The notes under the pieces are model-generated. The model was not told where the DNA came from and did no database searches. It saw only the letters and a list, made by a program, of their open reading frames with translations. Source: JAPLJC01 sp963697965 (lineage in GTDB: Bacteria; Desulfobacterota; Desulfobaccia; Desulfobaccales; 0-14-0-80-60-11). From it: a DNA stretch of 64,000 nt. The DNA lies in NCBI GenBank assembly GCA_963697965.1, contig OY969108.1, forward strand, positions 806,001-870,000, read 5' to 3'. Of this stretch, positions 51,169 to 59,963 are shown one piece after another (position 1 is the stretch's first letter; each line of letters opens with the position of its first letter). A program made the translations under genes and the position numbers.

Positions 51169-52899
51169 TCATCCCAAAGAATTCAGCAACAGAGTGAGGG
51201 GCTTGTTATCGGCGCAGGGGCCGTTGAACTGCATGGGCCCCGGGAAGCGGTAATGGTCCTCCATGGCCCACTTCTCCCTTTCCCGGGCCAGGGCCAGGAA
51301 AGACGGCGACTGCAGGTCCACATTCTGCTTGGCGATCACCAGTTCCAGGCGGCTCTTGCGTTCCTCCAGGTGCATCAAGGGGGCCAGGGGGATGCCGATG
51401 GGCCGCCAGTCCGCCACCTGCCGGTGCAGATCCTGGATGCCGGCCATGTAACCGCTGGCGCCTTCGGCCAGCAGTACGTAAGCGACCTGCCCCAGGTTGT
51501 AGGCATAGTCGCAGTCGAAATTGGTGGGAAAGGTGCCCCGGCCGTCGTAGCCGTAGTAGTGGTTCTGGGTGCGGAAGTTGCCCTTGTAAATCCCCTTGGC
51601 TCGCTGCTTCCTCAAGTAGGTGGCCACCATCTCCAGAAGGATGCGTTCGGTGTTGACCATGGCGAACTGGAAGTTGCCGTGGCTGTCCCGGGGCAACATC
51701 AGCCCCCGTTGCAGCAGGAAGGGGAACCCCAGGAAGACCCGGCTGTCATAGTCCCGCCAGATGTCATGGTTGTCGATGAGCTGCACCTGGTCCTCATAGG
51801 AGAGCCGGTGGAAAGACTCTTCCTCTGCGGCCTCCCGGTCATAGGCCGCGATGATGAAACTGATCTTGATGATCAAGATATTGATTTCGTGAATGAACTC
51901 CAGGATGCCTTCAGGAATCAAGATGGTGCCGTAATTCTTGCCGGCTCCAGCCCGCGCCACCACGGTATCGGCAATGAGGCGCACCACCTGGTGAATGGTG
52001 AGCTCGTTTTCTTCGATCTCTTCCCCGATGAGGATGACGTTGGGATGGGTCTGCAAGGCCACCTCCAGGGCGATGTGGGAGGCGCTGCGGCCCATGAGGC
52101 GGTTGAAATGCCAGTACTTCAGATCCGACTTGCAATCGGAATTGAGATTGCCGATTTCGGTGGCAAAGGCCGTGCAGGCGGAGTGGTAGCCAAAGGGAAG
52201 CTGTAGCAGGCCGGGGACCCGGAGGTCGCCGTCGATGGTCTTGGGAATGCCCACCACCCGGGTGCCTGTCTCCCGAAGGTTTTCTGCCAGGAAGGCGGCA
52301 TTGGTATTGGAGTCGTCCCCGCCCACCACCACCAGGCCATCCAGCTTCAGGGCGGCGCAGGTTTGCCGGCATTGCTCCATCTTCTCAGGGGTGTCGATCT
52401 TTTCCCGGCCGGTGCCCAGCATGTGGAAGCCGCCGGAGTTTTTATAAAGGGTCACCATCTCCCCGGTCACTTCCAGGTGGCTGTTGCCGATGATCCCCTT
52501 GGGGCCGGCCAGGAAACCGATGAGCAGGCTGTCGGGATGGCTGGCCTTGGCGGCCTCGAAGACCCCGGCGATGACGTTGTGTCCCCCCGGAGCCGGCCCC
52601 CCGGAGAGGACGATCCCCAGGCGCAGGGGCTCCTTCCGGGGTCTGCCGCCGGGGATGATCTCCAATAGCCGGTTTTGGCTGACGAAGGGCAGTTGCTCCT
52701 GGGCCACCTTGAGGATTTCCAATTCGTCGTGGTCCAGGGGGCGGGTAATCCCCCCGGCGGCCAGGGCGGCACAGAGGCCCGGCTGATAGGCCCGCCGCTC
52801 CTTCTGGAACCCGGTTTCGGCGGCCAGTAAATCCTCCAGTTGCCTGTGCTTCGAAACCTCGGCCTGGCGGGTCTCCTTCATCTTGGGCTCCTTCCCCAT
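51169..52899 (-). CDS. pfp: PPi-dependent 6-phosphofructokinase
   Basis: 576 residues, the long plant/bacterial form. The substrate motif GGDDSNTNA (about 193-201) has the second Asp that blocks ATP and selects pyrophosphate, where ATP-type enzymes have GGDGS; PKTIDGDL (about 219-226) and MGRSASHIALEVAL follow. It interconverts fructose-6-phosphate plus PPi and fructose-1,6-bisphosphate plus phosphate, reversibly, saving ATP. The ATG at 52899 overlaps the stop of rpe in a TGATG junction; the GTG one codon earlier is an alternative. Pyrophosphate released by the acyl-CoA synthetase (AMP-forming) could supply it. Confidence 0.94.
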   Translation of the reverse strand: MGKEPKMKETRQAEVSKHRQLEDLLAAETGFQKERRAYQPGLCAALAAGGITRPLDHDELEILKVAQEQLPFVSQNRLLEIIPGGRPRKEPLRLGIVLSGGPAPGGHNVIAGVFEAAKASHPDSLLIGFLAGPKGIIGNSHLEVTGEMVTLYKNSGGFHMLGTGREKIDTPEKMEQCRQTCAALKLDGLVVVGGDDSNTNAAFLAENLRETGTRVVGIPKTIDGDLRVPGLLQLPFGYHSACTAFATEIGNLNSDCKSDLKYWHFNRLMGRSASHIALEVALQTHPNVILIGEEIEENELTIHQVVRLIADTVVARAGAGKNYGTILIPEGILEFIHEINILIIKISFIIAAYDREAAEEESFHRLSYEDQVQLIDNHDIWRDYDSRVFLGFPFLLQRGLMLPRDSHGNFQFAMVNTERILLEMVATYLRKQRAKGIYKGNFRTQNHYYGYDGRGTFPTNFDCDYAYNLGQVAYVLLAEGASGYMAGIQDLHRQVADWRPIGIPLAPLMHLEERKSRLELVIAKQNVDLQSPSFLALAREREKWAMEDHYRFPGPMQFNGPCADNKPLTLLLNSLG

Positions 52900-53552
52900 C
52901 ACTTCATCAACTCCTTCAAGCGCTGGATGTTTCCGGCGATGTCACCGCTGCCGAAGATGCCGGAGCCCGAGACCAGGACGTCGGCCCCTGCGGCCACCAG
53001 GCTGGCCACCGTGTCGGTCTGCACCCCGCCGTCCACTTCGATGAGCACCGGCAGGGCCTCGGCGTCAATCCGCTCTCTGAGCCGCCGCACCTTGGGCAGG
53101 ACCCCAGGGATGAATTTCTGCCCGGAGAATCCGGGGTTCACCGTCATCAAAAGAACCATGTCCACGTCCTGGAGGACGTAATCGAGACAATTGAGGGGTG
53201 TGGCCGGATTCAGGGTGGCGGTGGCCTTGGCCCCCAATTCCTTGATCTGTTGGAGCAGGCGTTCCAGGTGATAGGTGACTTCCACGTGAATCCCCAGCCA
53301 GTCGGCCCCCGCCTCCACGAAGCGCTCCAGGTAGAGTTGGGGGTTGTCGATCATCAGGTGGACGTCCAGGGGCAGGGAGGTGGTCTTGCGGATGGCCCGC
53401 ACCACGTCGGGGCCGATGGTGAGATTGGGGACGAAATGTCCGTCCATGATGTCCACGTGGATCCAGTCCACTCCGGCCTGCTCCGCCACTTGTACCTGTT
53501 CCGCCAGGCGGCCGAAATCCGCGGATAAGATCGACGCCGAAAGCTTTCTCAT
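52899..53552 (-). CDS. rpe: Ribulose-phosphate 3-epimerase
   Basis: 217 residues from the ATG at 53552 (GGGAGG upstream); 17 open codons ahead are unsupported. TIM-barrel landmarks: SASILSADFGRLAEQV (2-17), HVDIMDGHFVPNLTIGP, the metal-binding His in DVHLMIDNP, VNPGFSGQKFIP and EVDGGVQ. It interconverts ribulose-5-phosphate and xylulose-5-phosphate. It overlaps pfp by one base. The rest of the pentose-phosphate genes are on the far side of the AT-rich cassette, so this pair was probably contiguous with them. Confidence 0.97.
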   Translation of the reverse strand: MRKLSASILSADFGRLAEQVQVAEQAGVDWIHVDIMDGHFVPNLTIGPDVVRAIRKTTSLPLDVHLMIDNPQLYLERFVEAGADWLGIHVEVTYHLERLLQQIKELGAKATATLNPATPLNCLDYVLQDVDMVLLMTVNPGFSGQKFIPGVLPKVRRLRERIDAEALPVLIEVDGGVQTDTVASLVAAGADVLVSGSGIFGSGDIAGNIQRLKELMK

Positions 53553-53768
53553 GTACCTGCCAACCTCCCTGGGGTGAAGACCACCGGCTCCCACCGCTAA
53601 CATATCCCCGGTCCGGGAGAAAAATCAAGGGCCTACTTAAAAGGCTTGCGGTTTTTGGTTCTCGATTAAAAAACGGAATGTCCCATTTCCTGGTTTTCAA
53701 TAAACCTAATTTGAATTCATGAATGAACAAGTGGAAATAAATACCCAACGGGGGATTGTTTAGGAGGG

Positions 53769-54665
53769 TTATTTTTTCACAAAACTGGAAAACGTTGGAT
53801 CATTATCTAATGTATTACTAATAAGCTTTCTTTTGGTAGCTAAATCTTCACCACTTATAATTTCTAGACCCTCTAATACTGATATGACACGCCCAATAAT
53901 TTTCTCCTTTTTGCTCGGAATAATCGTTCTTCTTATAAAGTCTCTTATTGTTTGTCTATCCCAGGCACGCCAAGAGTCACCTGCTAACTCCCTGCATTCT
54001 TTCAATTGTTTATCATCAACCCACTCACAGGCGCTATCTAATAAGTTCCGTATATTCTGCTTAAATTCCTCTTCTGTAGCATAGCGAGGAACCCATTCAT
54101 CAGTCCCAACTCTTGAATACATACTACCTACAAGCCATCCTATTTTGGCTTTATAAATATCGGTAAGTGATAACACCCGTGAATTAAATATTATATCGTA
54201 ATGATCAACTTTTAAAGCAATAGAAAGCCTAAGGAAGGCAACTGAACTAAGTGGAAATTGTAGTTCTTCATCCTTATGAAGGTAAAAATATTCTGAATCA
54301 TTATTATTAAAAAGGCGCTCCAAGAATTGTTCGAGCCTAAACCTGACAGAATTAGAACAAAAATTAGCAGCTATTCTAAAATCATCCTGATACCTCAAAA
54401 TCTCCCTATTAATAACTAATTCTAGGGGGCGAACTGCCGCCAATGTTATATATCTTGCGTTGCATGGTTTGTCAGCTCTTCTAATAAGATCGCATGACTG
54501 AGTTAAAACAATAAAATAAGTATAGTCATCTTTGAGATAATGTGGATGAACGATATTTATAATTTCCTTAATTTCATCATTTTTGTGTATTACATCGCCT
54601 TGGCTTATATTATTTCCTGATTTGAGCATATAAGCAAAATGATATTGATCGCCTTCCACTGCCAT
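53769..54665 (-). CDS. Hypothetical protein of the AT-rich cassette (298 aa)
   Basis: 298 residues from the ATG at 54665 (GAGGG upstream); a TTG four codons earlier is open. No known domain is recognised. Visible features: a beta-strand/loop YFIVLTQSCDLIRR (about 57-70) with a Cys-Asp pair, a second Cys shortly after (KPCNARYI), an AAVRPLEL strand, and a Lys/Arg-rich C-terminal helix region. Codon use is clearly AT-rich and unlike the GC-rich surroundings. It is the third and last gene of the cassette. The LTQ-CD motif is known to me only from uncharacterised accessory-gene families. Confidence 0.65.
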   Translation of the reverse strand: MAVEGDQYHFAYMLKSGNNISQGDVIHKNDEIKEIINIVHPHYLKDDYTYFIVLTQSCDLIRRADKPCNARYITLAAVRPLELVINREILRYQDDFRIAANFCSNSVRFRLEQFLERLFNNNDSEYFYLHKDEELQFPLSSVAFLRLSIALKVDHYDIIFNSRVLSLTDIYKAKIGWLVGSMYSRVGTDEWVPRYATEEEFKQNIRNLLDSACEWVDDKQLKECRELAGDSWRAWDRQTIRDFIRRTIIPSKKEKIIGRVISVLEGLEIISGEDLATKRKLISNTLDNDPTFSSFVKK

Positions 54666-54705
54666 TGTTACCCTCAATCTACATCAAAATCAATAGAATT
54701 TATAA

Positions 54706-54987
54706 TTAATCACTTTCGCCAGAAGTAGGAGGGCCTGGTTGTGGCCCACGATTGGCTAATATATTTTCGGCATCTTTTATTTCTTTTTCTATATCGTATG
54801 GAACTATCAAGTCTTTTTTCCTACGGAGAACTATAGTATTATTTAAACTCATTATGGGGCAACGCCCCATAGAATTTGGCATAGTTGCATGAATTACCGT
54901 GATGTCTTCAGTAATTGTGAAATCGCCTGAGAGGGATGAAGTAGAATCTATTAACATATCTTGTATAAATGTACGCACCTTTTTCAT
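54706..54987 (-). CDS. Hypothetical protein of the AT-rich cassette (93 aa)
   Basis: 93 residues: MKKVRTFIQDMLIDSTSS then SGDFTITEDITVIHATMPNS and a Lys/Arg-rich middle. It has an unusual Pro-rich tail (GPQPGPPTSGES). Translationally coupled to the 211-residue gene by an ATGA overlap. It could be a small adaptor or antitoxin-sized partner; no motif identifies it. Confidence 0.6.
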   Translation of the reverse strand: MKKVRTFIQDMLIDSTSSLSGDFTITEDITVIHATMPNSMGRCPIMSLNNTIVLRRKKDLIVPYDIEKEIKDAENILANRGPQPGPPTSGESD

Positions 54988-55619
54988 ATGGCACTCTCCT
55001 CATCGAGTTTTAAAGTGTATATTGCATCAAGAAGATTGTAGGCAGTATCCCTACATGGGACAATTAAATTAAGTAATTTGTCACAAGCCAATTCGGTTGA
55101 ATTGATAGCATAATGAAAGTTTAAGCGAATTTCAATATTGCTTTGTTCATTAAGGGTTTGCTTTATATTAATGATTTCATCATTAATTATCAATTTCCTG
55201 GTTATTTCTGTACTCTTAACAATAGCGCCAAATCCGCTTATTTTTAATAAGTCGTTTAACTCAAATAAAGAAATTAAGCCAGGAGGAGGGTTCTGTTCTA
55301 TAAAACCAAAGTTAACGCCGAAGGCACGAAAAGGTGTATGAGAGAGGGTATCAAGTAATTTCCGTGCTACTTTTTCGGCCATCTGAAGTGTTTCATCAGT
55401 TATATTTTTTACACCTATTATAAAGCGATCATTAGCTGGCATTAGAACTAAGTTATCTGTGCTGAATCGTATTTTAAAAATGGCAGATTCAATGTTAAGT
55501 TCGACCTTGATCTGTTCGTTGTTCTCAAACAAATATTTTCCCATCCATTCTGGTGAAAAAATCCGCACATTCCATGCTCCAGGGATAACAATTGTCCAAC
55601 GGTCAATTTTAGGAATCAT
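54984..55619 (-). CDS. Hypothetical protein of the AT-rich cassette (211 aa)
   Basis: 211 residues, beta-rich and hydrophobic pattern: WTIVIPGAWNVRIFSP at the start, IGVKNITDETLQMAEKVARK in the middle, and an Ile/Asn-rich second half. No signal peptide and no membrane helix. First gene of the cassette, with its own near-consensus promoter about 14 bases ahead of the ATG and an AAGGA ribosome binding site. Function unknown. Confidence 0.62.
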   Translation of the reverse strand: MIPKIDRWTIVIPGAWNVRIFSPEWMGKYLFENNEQIKVELNIESAIFKIRFSTDNLVLMPANDRFIIGVKNITDETLQMAEKVARKLLDTLSHTPFRAFGVNFGFIEQNPPPGLISLFELNDLLKISGFGAIVKSTEITRKLIINDEIINIKQTLNEQSNIEIRLNFHYAINSTELACDKLLNLIVPCRDTAYNLLDAIYTLKLDEESAI

Positions 55620-55639
55620 ATTCCATGTTTCCTTAGTTT

Positions 55640-55668
55640 ATTATAAACAAAATTGTTGACAGATACAA
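55640..55668 (-). promoter_or_regulatory. Sigma-70 promoter of the AT-rich cassette with dyad operator
   Basis: On the minus strand: TATAAT as -10 (55640-55645) and TTGTAT as -35 (55663-55668), 17 bases apart. A dyad TTGAC-N8-GTCAA (55656-55673) overlaps the -35, giving a plausible operator, for instance for one of the cassette proteins. The leader to the ATG at 55619 is about 14 bases. Confidence 0.6.
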
Positions 55669-55786
55669 GTCAATGGATAGTTTTTAATTAATCGCACTCA
55701 TAGCACGAATATTCTCTTGGCTCAATAAAAAAAACCCAAATACCTTAACCTGGAACACTCCGGAAAAAACAAACGGAGTCAATTGG

Positions 55787-56539
55787 TTAACCTGCCTCAA
55801 CCTGTCCCCGGAGTTCTTCCCGGCTCAAGACCCCGGCCGCGGCCCTGTCCAGGAGCCAATAAAGCGCTCCCGGCTGCGGATTAATGAGCTGGGCCGGCAG
55901 GCGCAGGGGGTCTCGGGGACCCTGGATCACTTCCCGGACCACCGCGGCCTTGGCGGCCCCCGCCACCAGGAAGGCCACTGCAGCGGCGCCATTGATGAGG
56001 GGCGTGGTGAGGGTTAGACGGTGCAGCTCCTGCTGGGGCATGTAAACCTCCGCCACCCAGCGCTGCGACTCGGTGAGCGCCCGGGTCCCGGGAAACAGGG
56101 AGGCGGTGTGGCCGTTATCCCCCAAACCCAGCAGGATGAGGTCGAAGCAGGGCGTAGCGGGGGCGAAAAACTCCCGGAGCATTACTTCATAGCGCCGGGC
56201 GCCCTCCTCGGGAGAGGGACGGCAGTCCATGGGATGCACCTGGCCCGGGGGGATGGGCACTTGCCCCAGCAGCGCCTCCCGGGCCAGGCGGGCGTTGCTC
56301 CGGGGATCGTCTGTAGGGACGCAGCGTTCATCCCCCCAGAAGAAGTGGGCCCGGGACCAGTCCACCTGCTCCCGGTACGGGGCCGTGGCCAGCAACTCAT
56401 AAGTGCGCCGGGGAGTGCCGCCCCCGGACAGGGCGACGCTGAAGCGGCCCCGGGCCGCCACCGCCTGCTTGGCGATGCTGACCAGCAGCTCTGCCGCCCC
56501 CCGGCTCATGGCCTCGGGATCATCGAAGATGCGGATCAA
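55787..56539 (-). CDS. pgl: 6-phosphogluconolactonase
   Basis: 250 residues. Family motifs ALSGGGTPRRTYELLA (about 38-53), WGDERCVPTDDPRSNAR (about 76-92), and LGLGDNGHTASLFPG (about 136-150). Start is TTG at 56539 with AGGGGACA in front; an ATG ten codons inside (MSRGAAEL) is possible. It hydrolyses 6-phosphogluconolactone. Glucose-6-phosphate dehydrogenase is not in the window. It follows gnd by 77 bases. The AT-rich cassette begins just downstream, so this cluster is cut here. Confidence 0.95.
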   Translation of the reverse strand: MIRIFDDPEAMSRGAAELLVSIAKQAVAARGRFSVALSGGGTPRRTYELLATAPYREQVDWSRAHFFWGDERCVPTDDPRSNARLAREALLGQVPIPPGQVHPMDCRPSPEEGARRYEVMLREFFAPATPCFDLILLGLGDNGHTASLFPGTRALTESQRWVAEVYMPQQELHRLTLTTPLINGAAAVAFLVAGAAKAAVVREVIQGPRDPLRLPAQLINPQPGALYWLLDRAAAGVLSREELRGQVEAG

Positions 56540-56616
56540 GTCTGTCCCCTGGTTGGTGCGCAGTGCGCAACCTACACGGTTGCCGCGGATTTTTGTACCT
56601 GTTTCCGTCTAGGCCC

Positions 56617-58035
56617 TCAGTCCTGGTCCCAGTCGACGTGGAAGATCCCGGGGGCGTCCAACCTCTCAAAGGTATGGGCTCCGAAGTAATCCCGCTGGGC
56701 CTGGGTCAGATTGGCGGGCAAACGGGCGCTGCGGAAGGCGTCGAAATAGGCGAGGGACATCATCAGTCCCGGGGCCGGCAGCCCCAAGTCGGCAGCAGCC
56801 CCCACTATCTCGCGCAGGTCCCATTGCCGGGCCAAAAATTGCTTGCCCAGCCTGGCGTCTAAAAGCAGGTTGTCCAGGTCGGCCCGCTCCTGAAAGGCAG
56901 CCCGGATATCTTCCAACAGGGCCGCCCGGATGATGCAGCCGCCGCGCCAGATGCGGGCCACGGTTTCGAGCTCCAGGCCATAAGCGTAAATGCCGGAGGC
57001 CCGCTTGAGGAGCGCCAGTCCCTGAGCGTAGACGACGATCATTCCGGCGTAGAGGGCGTTTTTCAGTTTGGCCACAAACCGCCCTCGGTCCCCTGCGAAG
57101 GCAGGCTTGGGGCCTGCCATGGCCTGGTCCATCGCCGTCCTCTGTTTCCGGTAACCGGACAGGTCCCGCATCACCACGGCGATGTCGATGTTGGGGGTAG
57201 CCACCTGGAGGTCCATGGCCTCCCAGGAGGTCCACATGCCGGTGCCTTTTTGCTTGGCTTCATCCCGGATCAGGTCGATGAGAGGCTTCCCGGTCTGCCC
57301 GTCCTTTTTCAGAAAGATACGGGCGGTGATCTCAACCAGGAAGGAATTGAGTTCCTCCTCATTCCAGGCCGCATAGATGTCGTGCAGTTCTTCCGGCCCC
57401 AGGCCCAAGCCCCGCTTCATAAGATCGTAGCTTTCCGCCAGCAGTTCCATCAGGCCGTACTCGATGCCATTATGGACCATCTTGACATAATGGCCGGCTG
57501 AACCCTCCCCCAGGTAGGCGACGCAGGGTTCGCCGTTGACCCGGGCCGCGGCGGCCTCCAATACCGGCTCCACCCGGGCGTAGGCCTCACTCGGGCCGCC
57601 AGGCATCAGGCTGGGCCCCAAACGGGCCCCGGCCTCGCCGCCGGAGATCCCCAGGCCCATGAACAAGATTCCTTTGGCCCCAAGGAACCTGCTTCTCCGA
57701 TTTGTGTCGGTAAAATGGGAGTTGCCCCCATCGACGAGCAGGTCGCCTGGTGCCAGGACGGGCAAAAGTTCCCTGATCACGATGTCCACCGGTTCCCCTG
57801 CTGAAATCATGGTGATCAGGGCCCGGGGCTGGCGCAGCAACCCGGCAAATTCCTGCAGCTCATAGGCGGGCCGGATATCCCGGGAACCCACCTCCCGGGC
57901 CATGAATTCCCGGGTCTTTTCGGCAGTGCGGTTGTAAACGGCTACGGAAAAGCCGTGGTCCGCGAAGTTCAAGACCAAATTACGGCCCATGGTCCCCAGA
58001 CCCAAGATACCGATCTCACATCCCTGCTTGGGCAT
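56617..58035 (-). CDS. gnd: 6-phosphogluconate dehydrogenase (decarboxylating)
   Basis: 472 residues from the ATG at 58035 (CCGGAGA upstream); 16 upstream codons are open but unsupported. Rossmann motif GILGLGTMGRNLVLN (about 8-22), DGGNSHFTDT, GISGGEAGARLGPSLMPGG (about 127-145), HYVKMVHNGIEYG with the catalytic Lys, and the C-terminal helix of the dimer. This is the long (about 470-residue), NADP-type form. It produces ribulose-5-phosphate, CO2 and NADPH. Close to tal and rpiB in one transcription unit. Confidence 0.96.
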   Translation of the reverse strand: MPKQGCEIGILGLGTMGRNLVLNFADHGFSVAVYNRTAEKTREFMAREVGSRDIRPAYELQEFAGLLRQPRALITMISAGEPVDIVIRELLPVLAPGDLLVDGGNSHFTDTNRRSRFLGAKGILFMGLGISGGEAGARLGPSLMPGGPSEAYARVEPVLEAAAARVNGEPCVAYLGEGSAGHYVKMVHNGIEYGLMELLAESYDLMKRGLGLGPEELHDIYAAWNEEELNSFLVEITARIFLKKDGQTGKPLIDLIRDEAKQKGTGMWTSWEAMDLQVATPNIDIAVVMRDLSGYRKQRTAMDQAMAGPKPAFAGDRGRFVAKLKNALYAGMIVVYAQGLALLKRASGIYAYGLELETVARIWRGGCIIRAALLEDIRAAFQERADLDNLLLDARLGKQFLARQWDLREIVGAAADLGLPAPGLMMSLAYFDAFRSARLPANLTQAQRDYFGAHTFERLDAPGIFHVDWDQD

Positions 58036-58092
58036 AACAAAAATCTCCGGATGTCGGCAAGGCAGGCGAGCCGCCCGCCCCAATTGAAGCCC

Positions 58093-58119
58093 GGGGGCGG
58101 GTTTTAAACCCGCCCCTAC
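58093..58119. repeat. Palindromic repeat, GGGGCGGG family, copy 3
   Basis: GGGGGCGGGTTTTAAACCCG and the completing CCCCTAC; same family as 2139-2167 and 47253-47281. It overlaps the last codons of the HAD gene (stop at 58116) on one side and the upstream region of gnd on the other. Confidence 0.8.
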
Positions 58120-58751
58120 TCATTACCGTAACTCTCCAGCGTCAACCCGAGTTGGGCCAGGGCAGACCGGGTGGACTGGTAACCGGTGTGGTGGATACCG
58201 GTTACGCCCAGGCTCCGGGCCACCTCCACAAACATGAGCCGGTCGTCCAGGTAGACCACTTGCTTCGGCAGGACCTGGGCGCAGTCCAGGGCCAGCCGGT
58301 AAAGGTCCGCGTCCGGTTTGCGGTAGTGGACGAAACACGAACTGATGAAAAAGTCCACGAAGTCCCCCAGGTTGAATTTCTGGATGCGATAGCGGGTAAG
58401 CTCGAGGCCCTCATTGCTCACCACGGCCACTTTAAGGTTGTATTTGGCCTTCAGGCCTTTGATCAGCCCCTCGGTCTGCGCCATCTCCGGCGGCTGTTGG
58501 GACTGGGAGAACATGAAGTCCTGGAAATCTTCCCGGCTGAAGGACCGGTCTTCGTAAAAGACTACCCGGGCCAGGTATTCGTCCAGGCTTAGTTTGCCTT
58601 GCTCGTAAGTGTCGAAGGTAAGATGATGGCGCTCATTCATCTCTTCGTAGTCGAGTTGGAAGATCTCCGCCGCCAGCCGGCGACTGCGCCGGTCCCAGCC
58701 ATTGGTGAGCAAGACGCCGCCGATGTCCAGAAACATGGTGGTAATGGTCAC
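58116..58751 (-). CDS. HAD-superfamily hydrolase
   Basis: 211 residues. Motif I FLDIGGVLLT near residue 7-16 has the nucleophilic Asp, with the family's DxGGV variant in place of DxDGT; motif II VAVVSNEG; motif III Lys in HYRKPDADLYRLA; motif IV VYLDDRLMFVEVA. Resembles YihX/epoxide-hydrolase-N-like phosphatases acting on sugar phosphates. The start is GTG at 58751; the internal ATG five codons in is equally likely. Its place between tal and gnd suggests a phosphosugar or repair substrate. Confidence 0.85.
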   Translation of the reverse strand: MTITTMFLDIGGVLLTNGWDRRSRRLAAEIFQLDYEEMNERHHLTFDTYEQGKLSLDEYLARVVFYEDRSFSREDFQDFMFSQSQQPPEMAQTEGLIKGLKAKYNLKVAVVSNEGLELTRYRIQKFNLGDFVDFFISSCFVHYRKPDADLYRLALDCAQVLPKQVVYLDDRLMFVEVARSLGVTGIHHTGYQSTRSALAQLGLTLESYGNE

Positions 58752-58854
58752 TTCTCCCCCCCCGGCGGAGCCGGCGCCACCGTGGGCCGCAATTGCTCCG
58801 GGGCCGAACAGACCTCGCCCTGAAAGTTTCGGCGCCTTAGCCGCCGGCCGGAGC

Positions 58855-59946
58855 CTACCGGCGCTTGTCCTCCAGGCTGCGCATCAGTTTGTCGTAAGGC
58901 TGGTTGAATTTTTCCACCCCTTCGTCTTCCAACTGCTGGGTAACCTGGTTGAGGTCGATTCCCAGCTCTGGCAGCCGCTGCAAAACGGCGGCGGCCTGGT
59001 CCGCACCCTCGCTCAGGCGGCTGGCCGGCTTGCCGTGGTCCCGATAGGCGTTTAGGGTTTCCAGCGGCAGGGTATTGATGGTTTCCGGCCCGATGAGAGG
59101 CTCCACGTATTTAACGTCGCTGTAGGCCGGGTTCTTGGTGCTGGTACTCGCCCAAAGCAGGCGCTGGGGCCGAGCCCCCTGATCCTTAAGGACTTTGAAA
59201 CGGTGGCTGCCGAAGACCTGACGATAGATGGTATAGGCCACCTTGGCGCTGGCAATGGCCACCTCCCCCTCGAGGGAGGCCGTGGCCCCCGCCATCCCTT
59301 TAAGCATCTGGTCCACCAGGGTGTCGATGCGGCTCAGGAAGAAGCTGGCCACCGAAGCCACCCTGAGGTGTTCCCCCTGGGCGGCCCGCTCCTCCAACCC
59401 GGAGAGGAAAGCCTCAGCCACCTCGCGGTAACGAGGCAGCCCAAAGAGCAGGGTGACGTTAACATTGATTCCTTCGCTGATGAGCTGGCGGATGGCCGGC
59501 AGGCCCTCCTGCGTGGCTGGCACCTTGATGAAGACGTTGGGCCGGTCCAATTTGGCCCACAGACGCCGGGCCTCGGCAATAGTGCCGGGGGTGTCGTGGG
59601 CCAGATGAGGATTGACCTCCAGGCTGACGAAGCCGTCGGCGCCCTCCAGTTTGCGGAACACCGGGAGGAAGAGGTCCGCGGCCCGCTGCACGTCGGACAC
59701 CGTCAGGGTCTCGTAAATCTCCTGGATACCCTGGCCCTGCCGGGAGAGCTTGCCGATATCGTCGTCGTAATCATTACTGCCGGCGATGGCCTTCTCGAAA
59801 ATAGCCGGATTGGAAGTCACCCCTCCCAGGCCGTCTTCGTCGATGAGGCGCCGGAGTTCACCGGAATCGAGCAAATGCTTGCTGAGAAAGTCGAGCCAGG
59901 CGCTTTGACCGCAGCCCCTGAGTTTGATCAGAGGGTTCTCTTGCAT
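58855..59946 (-). CDS. tal: Transaldolase
   Basis: 363 residues from the ATG at 59946 (AAGGAGAACGGC upstream); the open frame runs 50 codons further but overlaps rpiB. Motifs: GVTSNPAIFEKAI (about 42-54), VSLEVNPHLAHDT, the Schiff-base Lys in NVFIKVPATQEG and VASFFLSRIDTLVD with a final ATTIN-like block LLWASTSTKNPAYSD. This is the long tal type seen in bacteria with combined pentose-phosphate genes. It moves a dihydroxyacetone unit from sedoheptulose-7-phosphate to glyceraldehyde-3-phosphate. Confidence 0.95.
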   Translation of the reverse strand: MQENPLIKLRGCGQSAWLDFLSKHLLDSGELRRLIDEDGLGGVTSNPAIFEKAIAGSNDYDDDIGKLSRQGQGIQEIYETLTVSDVQRAADLFLPVFRKLEGADGFVSLEVNPHLAHDTPGTIAEARRLWAKLDRPNVFIKVPATQEGLPAIRQLISEGINVNVTLLFGLPRYREVAEAFLSGLEERAAQGEHLRVASVASFFLSRIDTLVDQMLKGMAGATASLEGEVAIASAKVAYTIYRQVFGSHRFKVLKDQGARPQRLLWASTSTKNPAYSDVKYVEPLIGPETINTLPLETLNAYRDHGKPASRLSEGADQAAAVLQRLPELGIDLNQVTQQLEDEGVEKFNQPYDKLMRSLEDKRR

Positions 59947-59963
59947 GCCGTTCTCCTTTTCTG

